NCBI GenBank assembly: GCA_945936135.1
Contig: CAMESG010000009.1
Location: 1-51,242, forward strand
Direction of reading: 5' to 3'
Length of the DNA stretch: 51,242 bases
DNA from: an uncultured Mollicutes bacterium
Lineage (GTDB): Bacteria; Bacillota_I; Bacilli_A; RFN20; CAG-826
Positions within the stretch are counted from its first letter, which is position 1; each line of letters opens with the position of its first letter. The translations under genes were made by a program, and so were the position numbers. Below are positions 33,164 to 42,873 of this stretch, in pieces. The notes under the pieces were generated by a model, which saw nothing but the letters and a program-made list of their open reading frames with translations, was not told the origin of the DNA and did no database searches.

Positions 33164-34300
33164 ATGCGTTATCTACGAAAAGTTCTCGCTTCCATCCGCA
33201 AAGCCGATGAGATGTTCTCTCTGATCGATGCCAAAGACCGCATCGCTCTTGGGATCTCGGGAGGGAAGGATTCCCTTTGCCTCCTCCAAGCCATGCATCT
33301 CTACCGGAAGTTCTCCTCCAAGGACTTCGAGATCGTCCCGATTTGCCTTGACCTAGGTTTCCCGGGCTTCGACGCATCCAAGGTCCAAGAATGGGTCAAG
33401 GAACTCGGTTACGAGCTTCGCGTCGTTGATTCGCGCGAGGTTTACCCGATTCTCAAGACCAACGCGAAAGACGACCATCATTTGCCTTGTTCGATCTGTT
33501 CGAGAATGAAAAAGGCCGCGATCAACGCGGCGGCGAAAGAATTTGCCTGCAACAAAGTCGCCTTCGCCCATCATAAAGACGACGCGGTCGAGACCTTGTT
33601 CATGAACATGATCCATGGAGGCAGAGTCCAAACCTTCGAACCGATGATGCATCTAGATCGCGCGGACATCACCTTCATCCGTCCTCTTATCTTCGCGACC
33701 GAAAGCGATCTAAGGGGCATGGCAAGGGAAGAGGACCTTCCCGTCATGGAGAGAATCTGTCCCGTCGATGGGGCGACGGAACGCGCCTATATCAAAGAAC
33801 GCCTTTCTTCTTTATATAAAGAAAGGCCGGAAGCGGAAGCAAACCTCGCTTCCATGCTGTACCACCACGAGGACTTCGGCCTCTATTTCGAGCACATCGA
33901 AGCCCACCCAATGGAAGTCCAAGGCTATGGCTTGACCCCTCTATTCAGTGCAAAACAAGCGCTTTCCTATCAAAAAGAAGCTTCAGATCTTGGCCTTCCC
34001 CTCCTTCCTTCTTCCGCCGAGAAAGTCTTGTTGCTTAAGCAAGACCATAAAGTCTTTGGGGCGATCGCCTATGACGAAGCACCTCACGAAATCCGGATTC
34101 ATTCTTTTGACGTCTTCCCTGAGAAAGAAAAAGAGGCCAGGATCTGGCTCTCCTTGTTCTTGACCATCCATGGCAAGAACCACAACCCTTGCCTCTTTTT
34201 GTATACAGGAAAGAATTTCACGGAAATCTTCCAAGAAGAAGGTTTCTACGAAGTTGAAATAGAAGGGCAAATCGCCTATGCGAAACGGGTGTTCCGTTAA
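33164..34300 (+). CDS. TtcA-like tRNA sulfurtransferase with C-terminal extension
   Basis: A 378-residue PP-loop ATPase of the TtcA/TilS superfamily, likely a tRNA 2-thiolation enzyme. The PP-loop is SGGKDS (32-37). CSIC (109-112) and a third Cys in ICPVDG (near 199) match the Fe-S-binding Cys arrangement of TtcA, so TilS is less likely. Residues about 250-378 extend past the usual TtcA length; the last 80 residues have a GNAT-like alternation of strands and helices, which is only inference. I start at ATG 33164 because it fits the -10 box and the family start; the frame is open from 33086. Confidence 0.8.
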   Translation: MRYLRKVLASIRKADEMFSLIDAKDRIALGISGGKDSLCLLQAMHLYRKFSSKDFEIVPICLDLGFPGFDASKVQEWVKELGYELRVVDSREVYPILKTNAKDDHHLPCSICSRMKKAAINAAAKEFACNKVAFAHHKDDAVETLFMNMIHGGRVQTFEPMMHLDRADITFIRPLIFATESDLRGMAREEDLPVMERICPVDGATERAYIKERLSSLYKERPEAEANLASMLYHHEDFGLYFEHIEAHPMEVQGYGLTPLFSAKQALSYQKEASDLGLPLLPSSAEKVLLLKQDHKVFGAIAYDEAPHEIRIHSFDVFPEKEKEARIWLSLFLTIHGKNHNPCLFLYTGKNFTEIFQEEGFYEVEIEGQIAYAKRVFR

Positions 34301-34303
34301 GCC

Positions 34304-35062
34304 TTACCAATCGGGTTCAAACAGCTTTTTCTTGCCTTCCTCGATCTTGCCTTTTACGAACACAAGCTTCGTCGGAAGGCTTTTTTCTTCGTCAAAGACG
34401 TAGCCTAACTCATTGAATCCTTTGACGTCATCGATGGATTTCGCTTGGATTGCCGCTAAATAACGGGTCATGCGCCCTCGTGCCATCTTCGCGTAAACCC
34501 CTTTCTCCACGAGCTTGCCATTCTCTTCTTCGCCGAAGAAAACGTCGATGAACTTTTCTTTCGGAAGATACGGCCTTACGGCTTTCGCGTATTCTTCGCT
34601 CGCGAGATTCAAGGTGACATCGTCCTCCAATTCCTTCGCGATGCGATCGCCCCAAAAAGCATAGAGATCTTTCTTTCCCAAGAACGATCCCCTGCTCCCC
34701 ATCATCAATCGGTAGGAATCGATTTGATCCAATGGGCGAAGCAAACCATAGAGGCCAGAAAGGATGCAAAGATGTGCTTGGAGATAGGAAAGCTCTTCTT
34801 CTTTCAAACTCTTCGCGTCCAAGTACTGATAAGCGATCCCCGAATAGACGAACAAGGCCCTTCCTAAAGGGGATGGAGAATGAAACGCAACATAGGCTTT
34901 CTCGTTCAAGGCCTCGGAGGCCTTGAACCTCTTCTTCATCTCTTCTTTCGACCAGGTTTTGATCTCTTCCCGAAGGGCAAGGGAGTCTTCGTAAAACAAG
35001 GGACGATTCCCCTTGTTTGGCTCTTCGATCATGATCTTCGCGGGAGACAAAAGGATATTCAT
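34304..35062 (-). CDS. yaaA: YaaA family (DUF328) peroxide stress protein
   Basis: A 252-residue UPF0246/YaaA protein. E. coli YaaA lowers free iron under H2O2 stress, and the fold binds DNA in vitro. Typical segments are LLSPAK (4-9), the SGLYGLLRPLDxIxxYRLMMG block (near 100-122) and LASEEYAKAV. The stop is 3 bases from that of the convergent TtcA-like gene, leaving no room for a terminator. TATATT lies 8 bases before ATG 35062 and no ribosome site is visible. Confidence 0.93.
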   Translation of the reverse strand: MNILLSPAKIMIEEPNKGNRPLFYEDSLALREEIKTWSKEEMKKRFKASEALNEKAYVAFHSPSPLGRALFVYSGIAYQYLDAKSLKEEELSYLQAHLCILSGLYGLLRPLDQIDSYRLMMGSRGSFLGKKDLYAFWGDRIAKELEDDVTLNLASEEYAKAVRPYLPKEKFIDVFFGEEENGKLVEKGVYAKMARGRMTRYLAAIQAKSIDDVKGFNELGYVFDEEKSLPTKLVFVKGKIEEGKKKLFEPDW

Positions 35063-35070
35063 GACCGAAG

Positions 35071-35076
35071 AATATA
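35071..35076 (-). promoter_or_regulatory. -10 box of yaaA
   Basis: TATATT on the minus strand, 8 bases before ATG, with only a weak -35. The transcript would be leaderless or nearly so. Confidence 0.45.
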
Positions 35077-35098
35077 AGAAAGGAGCAAAGAAAGCAAA

Positions 35099-35124
35099 GA
35101 AAAAGCCCAGCGCGAGGCCGGGCT
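35099..35124 (-). terminator. terminator of the nusA-infB operon
   Basis: AGCCCGGC (35117-35124) pairs with GCTGGGCT (35104-35111) around 5 bases, followed by five T. It lies 6 bases past the rbfA stop. Confidence 0.85.
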
Positions 35125-35129
35125 CAAGG

Positions 35130-35494
35130 TTATTTGGTCAACTCTTCCAAGGCCGCAAGGTCCTTTTCTTCCTTGGCCAAGGCTTCGTCGAGCTTTCTCG
35201 CCCGTTCCGCGGCCTCGTCGAGGACGAAGCTCACCTTCGGGACTTTGTAGATCGATAGCTTCTTAGCAAGGGAAGAGCGAACGAACCCTTCGGTCTTCTT
35301 GAGTTCTTCCAAGCGTTGATGAGGGTATTTCGGATCGAGGAAACTCACGTAGACGGTCGCGTAGGAATAATCGTCCGAGACGATCACTTCGTTCACGGAG
35401 ACCAAGCCGATGCTCGGCTTTTTGATCTCGGAGCGGACGATCTCGGCGATGTAGCGCGCGATCGAGGATTTGACCCTGCCTTGGCGCGAGGCCA

Positions 35495-35495
<1 letters not shown>
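35130..35495 (-). CDS. rbfA: 30S ribosome-binding factor RbfA
   Basis: Cold-shock and 16S maturation factor that binds the 30S neck. I start it at MASRQGRV (ATG 35495), overlapping the infB TAA by one base (TAATG), giving 121 residues, the normal length. The small KH-like fold shows GLVSVNEVIVSDDYSYATVYVSF (about 30-52). The tail is Glu/Leu-rich. It is the last gene of the rimP operon. Confidence 0.95.
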
Positions 35496-37359
<1,864 letters not shown>

Positions 37360-37363
<4 letters not shown>

Positions 37364-37662
37364 ACTGCTCCTTCTTCGGAAAGCCATTTCTTTGCCAAGG
37401 CCTGGCTTGCCGAGACATCCTTCACGAGGATGGCGGAGATCATGGTGAAACCGATGGCTCCTCCTAAGATCTCCTTGCTTGGCGCTTCTAAGATCAAACA
37501 CCCGGCCCGTTCCCCTTTCGCGCGAAGGCGCTCCACGGTTTGGGAGGAGCCAGCAAGAATCAGGGCGTAGCCTTTCTTAAGGTGGTGTTCGATCGGATCG
37601 CCAATCAGCAATTTGCCGCCGCGGTTGAGCAAGCCAAGGAAGCGTAGCGCGTTTTCATTCAT
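37360..37662 (-). CDS. ylxQ: YlxQ, L7Ae-family RNA-binding protein
   Basis: A 100-residue L7Ae/L30e-fold protein, K-turn RNA binder of the Firmicutes nusA-infB operon; its precise role is unknown. NALRFLGLLNRGGKLLIG (4-21) and ALILAGSS (33-40) match the family. It overlaps ylxR and infB by ATGA on both sides. Confidence 0.9.
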
Positions 37663-37907
37663 AGATCGTTTGCCATCCTTTCTCGTTCTTGTTCGTTTGG
37701 CATTGGCAAATGCCTCTTGCCTAGAAACCTAGGATCCAGGAAGCGGGAAAGCGCTTCTTGGCTCTTCTCGACATAGATCCCCCTGCCTTCTTTGCGGTAG
37801 GTAGGATCGTAGACGAGGGCGCCATCGACGTTCACCAAGCGGAAGAGCGCCTCTTTGGGGAGACGCTTCCGCGAGACGATGCACATGCGCTGGATGCTAG
37901 GTTTCAT
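37659..37907 (-). CDS. ylxR: YlxR family protein (DUF448)
   Basis: An 82-residue nucleic-acid-binding-type protein encoded between nusA and ylxQ in most Firmicutes. The RMCIVSRKRLPKEALFRLV start and KEGRGIYV motif (near 40) are typical. It follows nusA by 15 bases, and I see no ribosome site before ATG 37907, unusual for an internal gene. Confidence 0.9.
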   Translation of the reverse strand: MKPSIQRMCIVSRKRLPKEALFRLVNVDGALVYDPTYRKEGRGIYVEKSQEALSRFLDPRFLGKRHLPMPNEQERERMANDL

Positions 37908-37922
37908 AGGCTAAAGTTTGTT

Positions 37923-39776
37923 TTATTCGTCGTAGTATTCGTCGTAATCGTCGTAATCGATGTCGTCGTCATCGCCCAAATCGGCAGGCAAGGAGGCATT
38001 GGCCTCTTCTTGCTCGATCTCCGCGAGCTCGGCTTCGGTGTAAGTGACACCCAAACCTTCGCTTGGGATCTTCGGGGCGGCCGGACGCTTGACTTCGTCT
38101 TCGCCGATCTTGCGAGGACGCTTGCCGGTCTTGTTGTAGGTCGGCTTCGAAGAAGTCTTCTTGGAGGCTTCGAGGTCGGCTTCCAAGGCATCGAGCGTGG
38201 TCGTCGTCTGGACGTCGCGCTTTTCTTCCTTCGGCTTCTCTTTGACGATGAGGGTCGGCATTTCTTTTTCGCTCGGCGTTTCGACGGGCTCGGAAGAGGG
38301 GGCAGCTTCTTCCATCTGCTTGGCGGCGGACAAGGCGGCCAAGGCGGCGGCGGCCGGGTTCATGGCTTCCATTGGGAAATCCGCTTCGCTTGCGGCAGCC
38401 TTCGGGGTCACGGCCGGCATCTCGGGGAGAGGTTCGGCGCGGTTGACACGTTCCGGACGGGAAGCTTCTTCCTTCTTCCTTCTCTCCGCTTCTTCGGCGG
38501 CCTTGCGGGCGGCTTCTTCTTCGGCGATGCGGCGACGTTCTTCTTCAAGGCGGCGCGCGTCTTCCATCGTCTTGCGACGGAATTCCTCGGCGGCGCGTTC
38601 CGCGCGGATGCGGTTCGCGGTGGCTTCGGCTTCGTCGACGGAGATGAATTCTTGCCCTTCGAGTTTGTTGATCGGGAGGTATTCAAGGCGGTACCCGGTC
38701 AAGCGGCTTGCAAGAGGCAAGTTGTTGCGGAAGCGGCTCGCTTGCTTATAGAAGGTATCCGGGGAGACCAAGACCTTCGCGGCCTTCTCTTCTTCGTTCA
38801 TGATCACGCCGATCGCCTGGACCGGGTGAACGGACTCGATGATGAATTTCGGGGCGTATTCGCTCCATTCGATGATGTCGAGCTTCTCTTTCGAGGGGCT
38901 GTTGCCAAGCTGCTCGACGATCTTTTGGATGCGGGATCCGCCTTGACCGATGCAGGCGCCGGTCGGATCGACATCCGGGTTATTGGTCGCGACCGCGATC
39001 TTGGCGCGGACGCCAGCAAGGCGGGCGATGCCTTTGATCACGACGGTGCCATCGTAGATTTCGTGGATTTCTTCTTCGAACAAACGCTTCAAGAAGCCAT
39101 CGCTCGAACGGGTGATCTCGATTTGTGGGCCGCGTTTCTTCGGATCGTCGGCTTCCTCGTCCGCGGGGCGGACTTCTTGGATGTAGACCTTGATGACGTC
39201 GCCGACTTTGAAGTACTCGTTGCGGATCAAGTCGCGCTTGCCCATCTCGACCGTGGTGCGGCCAAGCTTGACGGTGACGGAGCGATCGTCCGCCTTTTCG
39301 ACGGTGCCGACGACCATTTCGCCGATGCGGTCTTTGTAGATCTTGTAAAGCTCGGTGCGCTCGGCTTCGGCGAGTTCCTGGTGGAGGTAGCTGACGAAAC
39401 CTTTTTGCATCGCGATGGTGAGATCGCTAAGATCGGCTTCGATCGCGTACTTGTCGCCCGCTTTGTACTTTTTGCGGGTCAAGCCTTCGTTGGCTTCTTC
39501 GACCTCGATCTGGAGATAGTCGTCTTCGACTTCGTCCACGACGTCCTTGATTTGGGCGAGATAGACTTTGCCTGTCTCGGGGTCGATGTTGCATTCGACG
39601 ACCGCGGGGGGCATGTCCGGCATATCGCCTTGGAGGACTTTGTTGACGAAGCCCTTCTTCAAGGCGTTTTCGAGGGCGTGCAAAACGCCTTCAAGAGGAA
39701 TGCCGCGGGCCGAGGCGATTTCCGCGGCGGTGTCTAGCAGATTCGGGATCTGCTCTTCTTCTTTTTTTCTTGGCAT
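37923..39776 (-). CDS. nusA: transcription factor NusA with long C-terminal extension
   Basis: NusA binds RNA polymerase and nascent RNA and tunes pausing and termination. The conserved part covers about 1-380: N-terminal polymerase-binding domain, S1 (near 135-200) and two KH domains (GACIGQGGSRIQKI near 275). About 230 extra residues follow. Residues 395-460 are a Glu/Arg/Ala-rich likely coiled coil; then comes a low-complexity Pro/Ala/Glu/Lys part; the end is acidic (DDDDIDYDDYDEYYDE). Bacillus NusA stops near 370 residues, so at 617 this is long. Confidence 0.96.
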   Translation of the reverse strand: MPRKKEEEQIPNLLDTAAEIASARGIPLEGVLHALENALKKGFVNKVLQGDMPDMPPAVVECNIDPETGKVYLAQIKDVVDEVEDDYLQIEVEEANEGLTRKKYKAGDKYAIEADLSDLTIAMQKGFVSYLHQELAEAERTELYKIYKDRIGEMVVGTVEKADDRSVTVKLGRTTVEMGKRDLIRNEYFKVGDVIKVYIQEVRPADEEADDPKKRGPQIEITRSSDGFLKRLFEEEIHEIYDGTVVIKGIARLAGVRAKIAVATNNPDVDPTGACIGQGGSRIQKIVEQLGNSPSKEKLDIIEWSEYAPKFIIESVHPVQAIGVIMNEEEKAAKVLVSPDTFYKQASRFRNNLPLASRLTGYRLEYLPINKLEGQEFISVDEAEATANRIRAERAAEEFRRKTMEDARRLEEERRRIAEEEAARKAAEEAERRKKEEASRPERVNRAEPLPEMPAVTPKAAASEADFPMEAMNPAAAALAALSAAKQMEEAAPSSEPVETPSEKEMPTLIVKEKPKEEKRDVQTTTTLDALEADLEASKKTSSKPTYNKTGKRPRKIGEDEVKRPAAPKIPSEGLGVTYTEAELAEIEQEEANASLPADLGDDDDIDYDDYDEYYDE

Positions 39777-39802
39777 GGTGCTTTTCCTTCTTTGTAACTT
39801 CT

Positions 39803-40258
39803 TTAGAATTTGATGGCCAATCGCGCCTTATCGATGTCTTGGCGCGGGAAGGTCGCTTGGACGAGGCGGGTTTTGACGCGATAGCTAAGCGTTACCTCTT
39901 CTTCGACCTTCTCTAGCGTCCCTTCGAGGATGTTCTCTCCTTTATAAGGATGCGATAGATGGAGATTGACGTAGGAACCGACATAATCTTGGAGCTTGGC
40001 TAGATCGATCCTCTTCTCGGCGCCTGCGCTAGAAACGTCTAGGGTGTAAGGCACGGAAATCGGATCATCCTTGTCGAGCAATTCGGAGAGGAAGCCGCTG
40101 AGATCGACGATTTCGTCCAAACCGATCGGCTCTTTCCGATCGACGACGACTTCGAGGCTCGCTTCCTTGCCGGGCTTAAATTTCAGCTCGTAAAGGTCAT
40201 AGCCCTTCTCGTTCAAAGGGCCTTCTAGGATTTTTCGGGCGTTTTCGCTTTCGTTCAT
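39803..40258 (-). CDS. rimP: ribosome maturation factor RimP
   Basis: A 151-residue 30S assembly factor. The N-terminal domain has GYDLYELKF (19-27), VVVDRKEPI and the YTLDVSSAGAEKRI segment (near 71-84), which matches the family VSSPGL motif with Ala-Gly-Ala in place of Pro-Gly-Leu. The C-terminal Sm-like domain follows. ATG 40258 has GGGAGG. It heads the operon that continues through nusA and infB. Confidence 0.95.
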   Translation of the reverse strand: MNESENARKILEGPLNEKGYDLYELKFKPGKEASLEVVVDRKEPIGLDEIVDLSGFLSELLDKDDPISVPYTLDVSSAGAEKRIDLAKLQDYVGSYVNLHLSHPYKGENILEGTLEKVEEEVTLSYRVKTRLVQATFPRQDIDKARLAIKF

Positions 40259-40351
40259 TCTAACCTCCCAATCCCCGAATAAAGAAAGGGTGATCTTGCT
40301 CGACCACCCAAAAGTTATTCGCGAGACGCGGAACCACGACGGGATTTCCGC
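40259..40351 (-). promoter_or_regulatory. structured leader of the rimP operon
   Basis: Between the promoter and rimP the minus strand has a GCGGAA/TTCCGC hairpin. A nested hairpin follows, with an outer CGAATAA/TTATTCG stem (40315-40321 with 40276-40282) and an inner GGGTGGT/ATCACCC stem (40303-40309 with 40288-40294), then TTTCTTTATT. The inner stem plus T-rich tract could act as an attenuator. Confidence 0.45.
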
Positions 40352-40357
40352 AACAAG

Positions 40358-40386
40358 ATATTACCCCATCCCTTTCCCAAAGGGAA
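40358..40386 (-). promoter_or_regulatory. candidate rimP operon promoter
   Basis: TAATAT (40358-40363) with TTCCCT (40381-40386) 17 bases upstream on the minus strand. The -35 is poor. It lies over the 3' end of the decayed antitoxin frame. Confidence 0.45.
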
Positions 40387-40734
40387 GGGGGAGTTTTGAA
40401 GGTTTCGATCCTTGGAACTTTTTGGAGACAATCAAACACGCGTTTTCGTAATCAATGATTCCTTTCGCGCACAAATGGAGGATCGGTTTCAAAGATTCTG
40501 GCATATCCTTTCCGTCCATACGATCGAAAGCAATCGCGAATTCTTCGGTTCTTCTTGCCTCTTCTTCATCTGGAAGCGCGATTTCAAAGGGGATACCCCT
40601 CTGAAACACCACCTGTTTCAAAAACACCGATGCCGCATAAGAAGTCGAGACGCAAAGTTCATTAAAGATCCCTTCCGCCTCTTTTTTTTCAATTCGAGCG
40701 ACACCGAAACGTGGATCGTTTCGCTTTTTTCTAT
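40361..40734 (-). pseudogene. frameshifted RelB/DinJ-family antitoxin, no toxin
   Basis: Two frames together give a RelB/DinJ antitoxin. The first, from 40734, reads EKSETIHVSVSLELKK, the typical DNA-binding strand start. The second continues KEAEGIFNELCVSTS, then FLKQVVFQRGIPFEIALP, the family core. They are split by a run of eight A (40682-40689 on the plus strand as T), one base short of in-frame. A good AGGAGG lies 7 bases before the start, but the start codon is ATA. No RelE/YafQ-like toxin follows; rimP does. A decayed orphan is most likely; slippage or sequence error is possible. Confidence 0.7.
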
Positions 40735-40784
40735 GGAATTCCCTCCTATGGAATTGTCTCACGTTTGGGATACATTCAAAGATA

Positions 40785-40818
40785 ACAAAAGTCCGCCCGG
40801 ACACCCAGGCGGACTAGG
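40785..40818 (-). terminator. terminator of the glycosyltransferase operon
   Basis: AGTCCGCC pairs with GGCGGACT around 10 bases, then TTTTGTTATCTTT on the minus strand. It lies about 20 bases past the membrane-protein stop. Confidence 0.85.
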
Positions 40819-40834
40819 GAACATTGGATTCGCC

Positions 40835-41773
40835 TTACGCGTTTTCCTTCTTCGTCAATTCCTTCTTCTTCGCGAAGAGGTAGTTAAGAAGGTAGATAAG
40901 GCCGGGGAGCAGGTTGATGAAGGTCAATAGGACAGGACCCAAGTTCATCGACCCCATGGAATCGATCGGGAAATAAGCGGTCATCGATTCGGTCAAGGCA
41001 TAGGGATTATTGATGGAAGCAAAATACCCCCAGATCGAGAAGACGATCCCCGCGCCGAGGAAGGAAGTCACGCCGATCATCATGTAGGAATAGGTTTTCT
41101 TCTCGTCTTTGTTCTCGCGGGCCAAATATTCGTAAAGCCCGACTTCGACGACGGGCAAGACCATCAAGAAATAGAAAGGCAAGGTCACGCCGAGGTTTTT
41201 CGGATCGCGATCGATGGTCCAGGGCAAATGCAAGAAGGCGCCAAGGAAGAACATCGAGATCATCAAGAACAAGGGTCCGAAGAGATAGTCTCCAAGGATC
41301 CTTTTCCACATTGTTTTCTTGGAAGGGCAAACGAATTCGACGGCATCGGCCTTCTTCCATCCATAAAGGATCAAGGCGGCGCCCAAGAAATCCGAAAGCA
41401 AAGAAACAATCAAAGAATCAACGGGATAAAGGAGGTTGAACCTGCTCTCCCAAAGATTGGCAAAGCCACCTTGGAAGGCCAAGACCATGAGGTAGATCGT
41501 ATTCGCCGCGCCCAACGTAAGCAACAAGCCTCCCCCGAGGCAGAGCGTCACTTTCCTCGAAGTCTTGGACGCATTATGAAGCAAGGCGTGCGAAGTAAAG
41601 AAGATCGTCAAAAGGAGGATCGTCATCAAAAAGTAAGGGATCATGCTGACGGGATCGGGGGTCGTCGAGAAGAGCAGTTCCACGATGTCGGGGAAGGCGT
41701 AATAGAGGCATAGACCCGAAAGAGCAAAAGCAACGCCTTCCATGATTTTCAAGATAAGATTGGCTTTTTTCAT
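40835..41773 (-). CDS. multi-pass membrane protein of unknown function
   Basis: A 312-residue protein with about eight hydrophobic segments and a Lys-rich end (AKKKELTKKENA). I do not recognise the family. Its ATG overlaps the stop of the phosphoesterase by ATGA, so it is the last gene of the operon glycosyltransferase-phosphoesterase-membrane protein. The context suggests envelope or lipid work, but that is inference. Confidence 0.7.
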   Translation of the reverse strand: MKKANLILKIMEGVAFALSGLCLYYAFPDIVELLFSTTPDPVSMIPYFLMTILLLTIFFTSHALLHNASKTSRKVTLCLGGGLLLTLGAANTIYLMVLAFQGGFANLWESRFNLLYPVDSLIVSLLSDFLGAALILYGWKKADAVEFVCPSKKTMWKRILGDYLFGPLFLMISMFFLGAFLHLPWTIDRDPKNLGVTLPFYFLMVLPVVEVGLYEYLARENKDEKKTYSYMMIGVTSFLGAGIVFSIWGYFASINNPYALTESMTAYFPIDSMGSMNLGPVLLTFINLLPGLIYLLNYLFAKKKELTKKENA

Positions 41774-42873
41774 TGGAACATCGCCTCCTTACGGAAGGAA
41801 TTCTCGCCATACCCTTGGAAGCAGCGGAAATATTCGACGCTCCCGTCTTTTTGAAGGGTCGCAAGGGTCCCGCCCATCATCTTGGCATCGTAATAGAGGC
41901 CATCCCCGGTCTTTAAACCGTAACCGATCGTGATCTTCGGGGTTCCTTCTTCGTTTAAGGTATATTCCGCGCAGAAATCGTTGACGTGGTCATGACCAAA
42001 GAAGACGCCTCTTCCTTCATGGGCTTCCATCGCCTCGAACATCCTTGTTCGTTCGTAGCCGACGGCGCACCGAGAAGGCCCGAGTTCCTCGTTTTTCACG
42101 ACGTCCTTCTCATCCATCGTCCCGGAATAACGCCCAATCTTGCCTGGCGCGGACACCCCTGGACGGCCCGTGTTGTCTTCAAGCTTCGCTCCTGCTTCTC
42201 CTGCGAGACGGAAGGCGTATTCCGTTTCATAAAGCGGGATGTGGCAATAAACGAGGTTCGGCGCGTCATTCGACATCGTTTCGATGTCCTCGTACCATTG
42301 GATCTGATCTTCGTGGATGACGTCGTATTCATAGCTCATCCCCGTTTGGCGATAGGTGTTGCTATCCAAGGCAAAGACGTTCCATAAGGGGTTATTGCTT
42401 CCATCGGTCAAGGCAATCACATAGTTGCTCTTGCCGTAGATCCCCTTCAATTGACGGTAGATCCCTCGCTCGGTCTTCGCGAAGGCCTCGATCCAATAAT
42501 CGGGATGGAAAGAGCCTTGACGGTCGTGGTTCCCAAAGGTCGTCATGAAATGGAAGTCGTATTTCTTCGCGAGTTCATCGAGGATCGAAAGCTGGGTATC
42601 GATGAGTTTCGGGCTTCCCAAAAGAACGTTGTCCCCGGTCGTCACGACCAAATCGGGCTTCGCGCCTTCAAAAAGCGAGTCGAAATAATCTTTCTCGCGG
42701 ATAACGTCGGTGCCTGCGCTCCAATGGAGATCGGTGATGTGCAAAACGTTCACGGTCTCTTTCCCCTGGAACAAGGGAAGGGGAACGATGTATTCCGAAA
42801 GCGCAGCAGGCCCTTCGTTGCAAGAAGCCAAAAGCAGGGGCAATAAGCCAAGCAAGAGTTTCTTTTTAGTCAT
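41770..42873 (-). CDS. lipoprotein metallophosphoesterase
   Basis: A 367-residue calcineurin-like phosphoesterase anchored outside the membrane. The signal ends in LLASC (Cys18). The metal motifs are complete: DLHW (48-51), TGDN (near 79), GNHD (near 112), CHIPL (near 203) and GHDH (near 286). Substrates of extracellular family members include nucleotides and phospho-headgroups; which applies here is unknown. It overlaps the glycosyltransferase gene by 8 bases. Confidence 0.85.
   Translation of the reverse strand: MTKKKLLLGLLPLLLASCNEGPAALSEYIVPLPLFQGKETVNVLHITDLHWSAGTDVIREKDYFDSLFEGAKPDLVVTTGDNVLLGSPKLIDTQLSILDELAKKYDFHFMTTFGNHDRQGSFHPDYWIEAFAKTERGIYRQLKGIYGKSNYVIALTDGSNNPLWNVFALDSNTYRQTGMSYEYDVIHEDQIQWYEDIETMSNDAPNLVYCHIPLYETEYAFRLAGEAGAKLEDNTGRPGVSAPGKIGRYSGTMDEKDVVKNEELGPSRCAVGYERTRMFEAMEAHEGRGVFFGHDHVNDFCAEYTLNEEGTPKITIGYGLKTGDGLYYDAKMMGGTLATLQKDGSVEYFRCFQGYGENSFRKEAMFQ

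Noticed and set aside
37758-39737. A 659-residue plus-strand frame opposite nusA
   Set aside because: Antisense shadow of a well-identified gene; no ribosome site or family features.
40735-40804. GTG 40804 as the antitoxin start
   Set aside because: The extra N-terminal residues come from the terminator and from the wrong frame; the true family N-terminus is in the other frame after AGGAGG.
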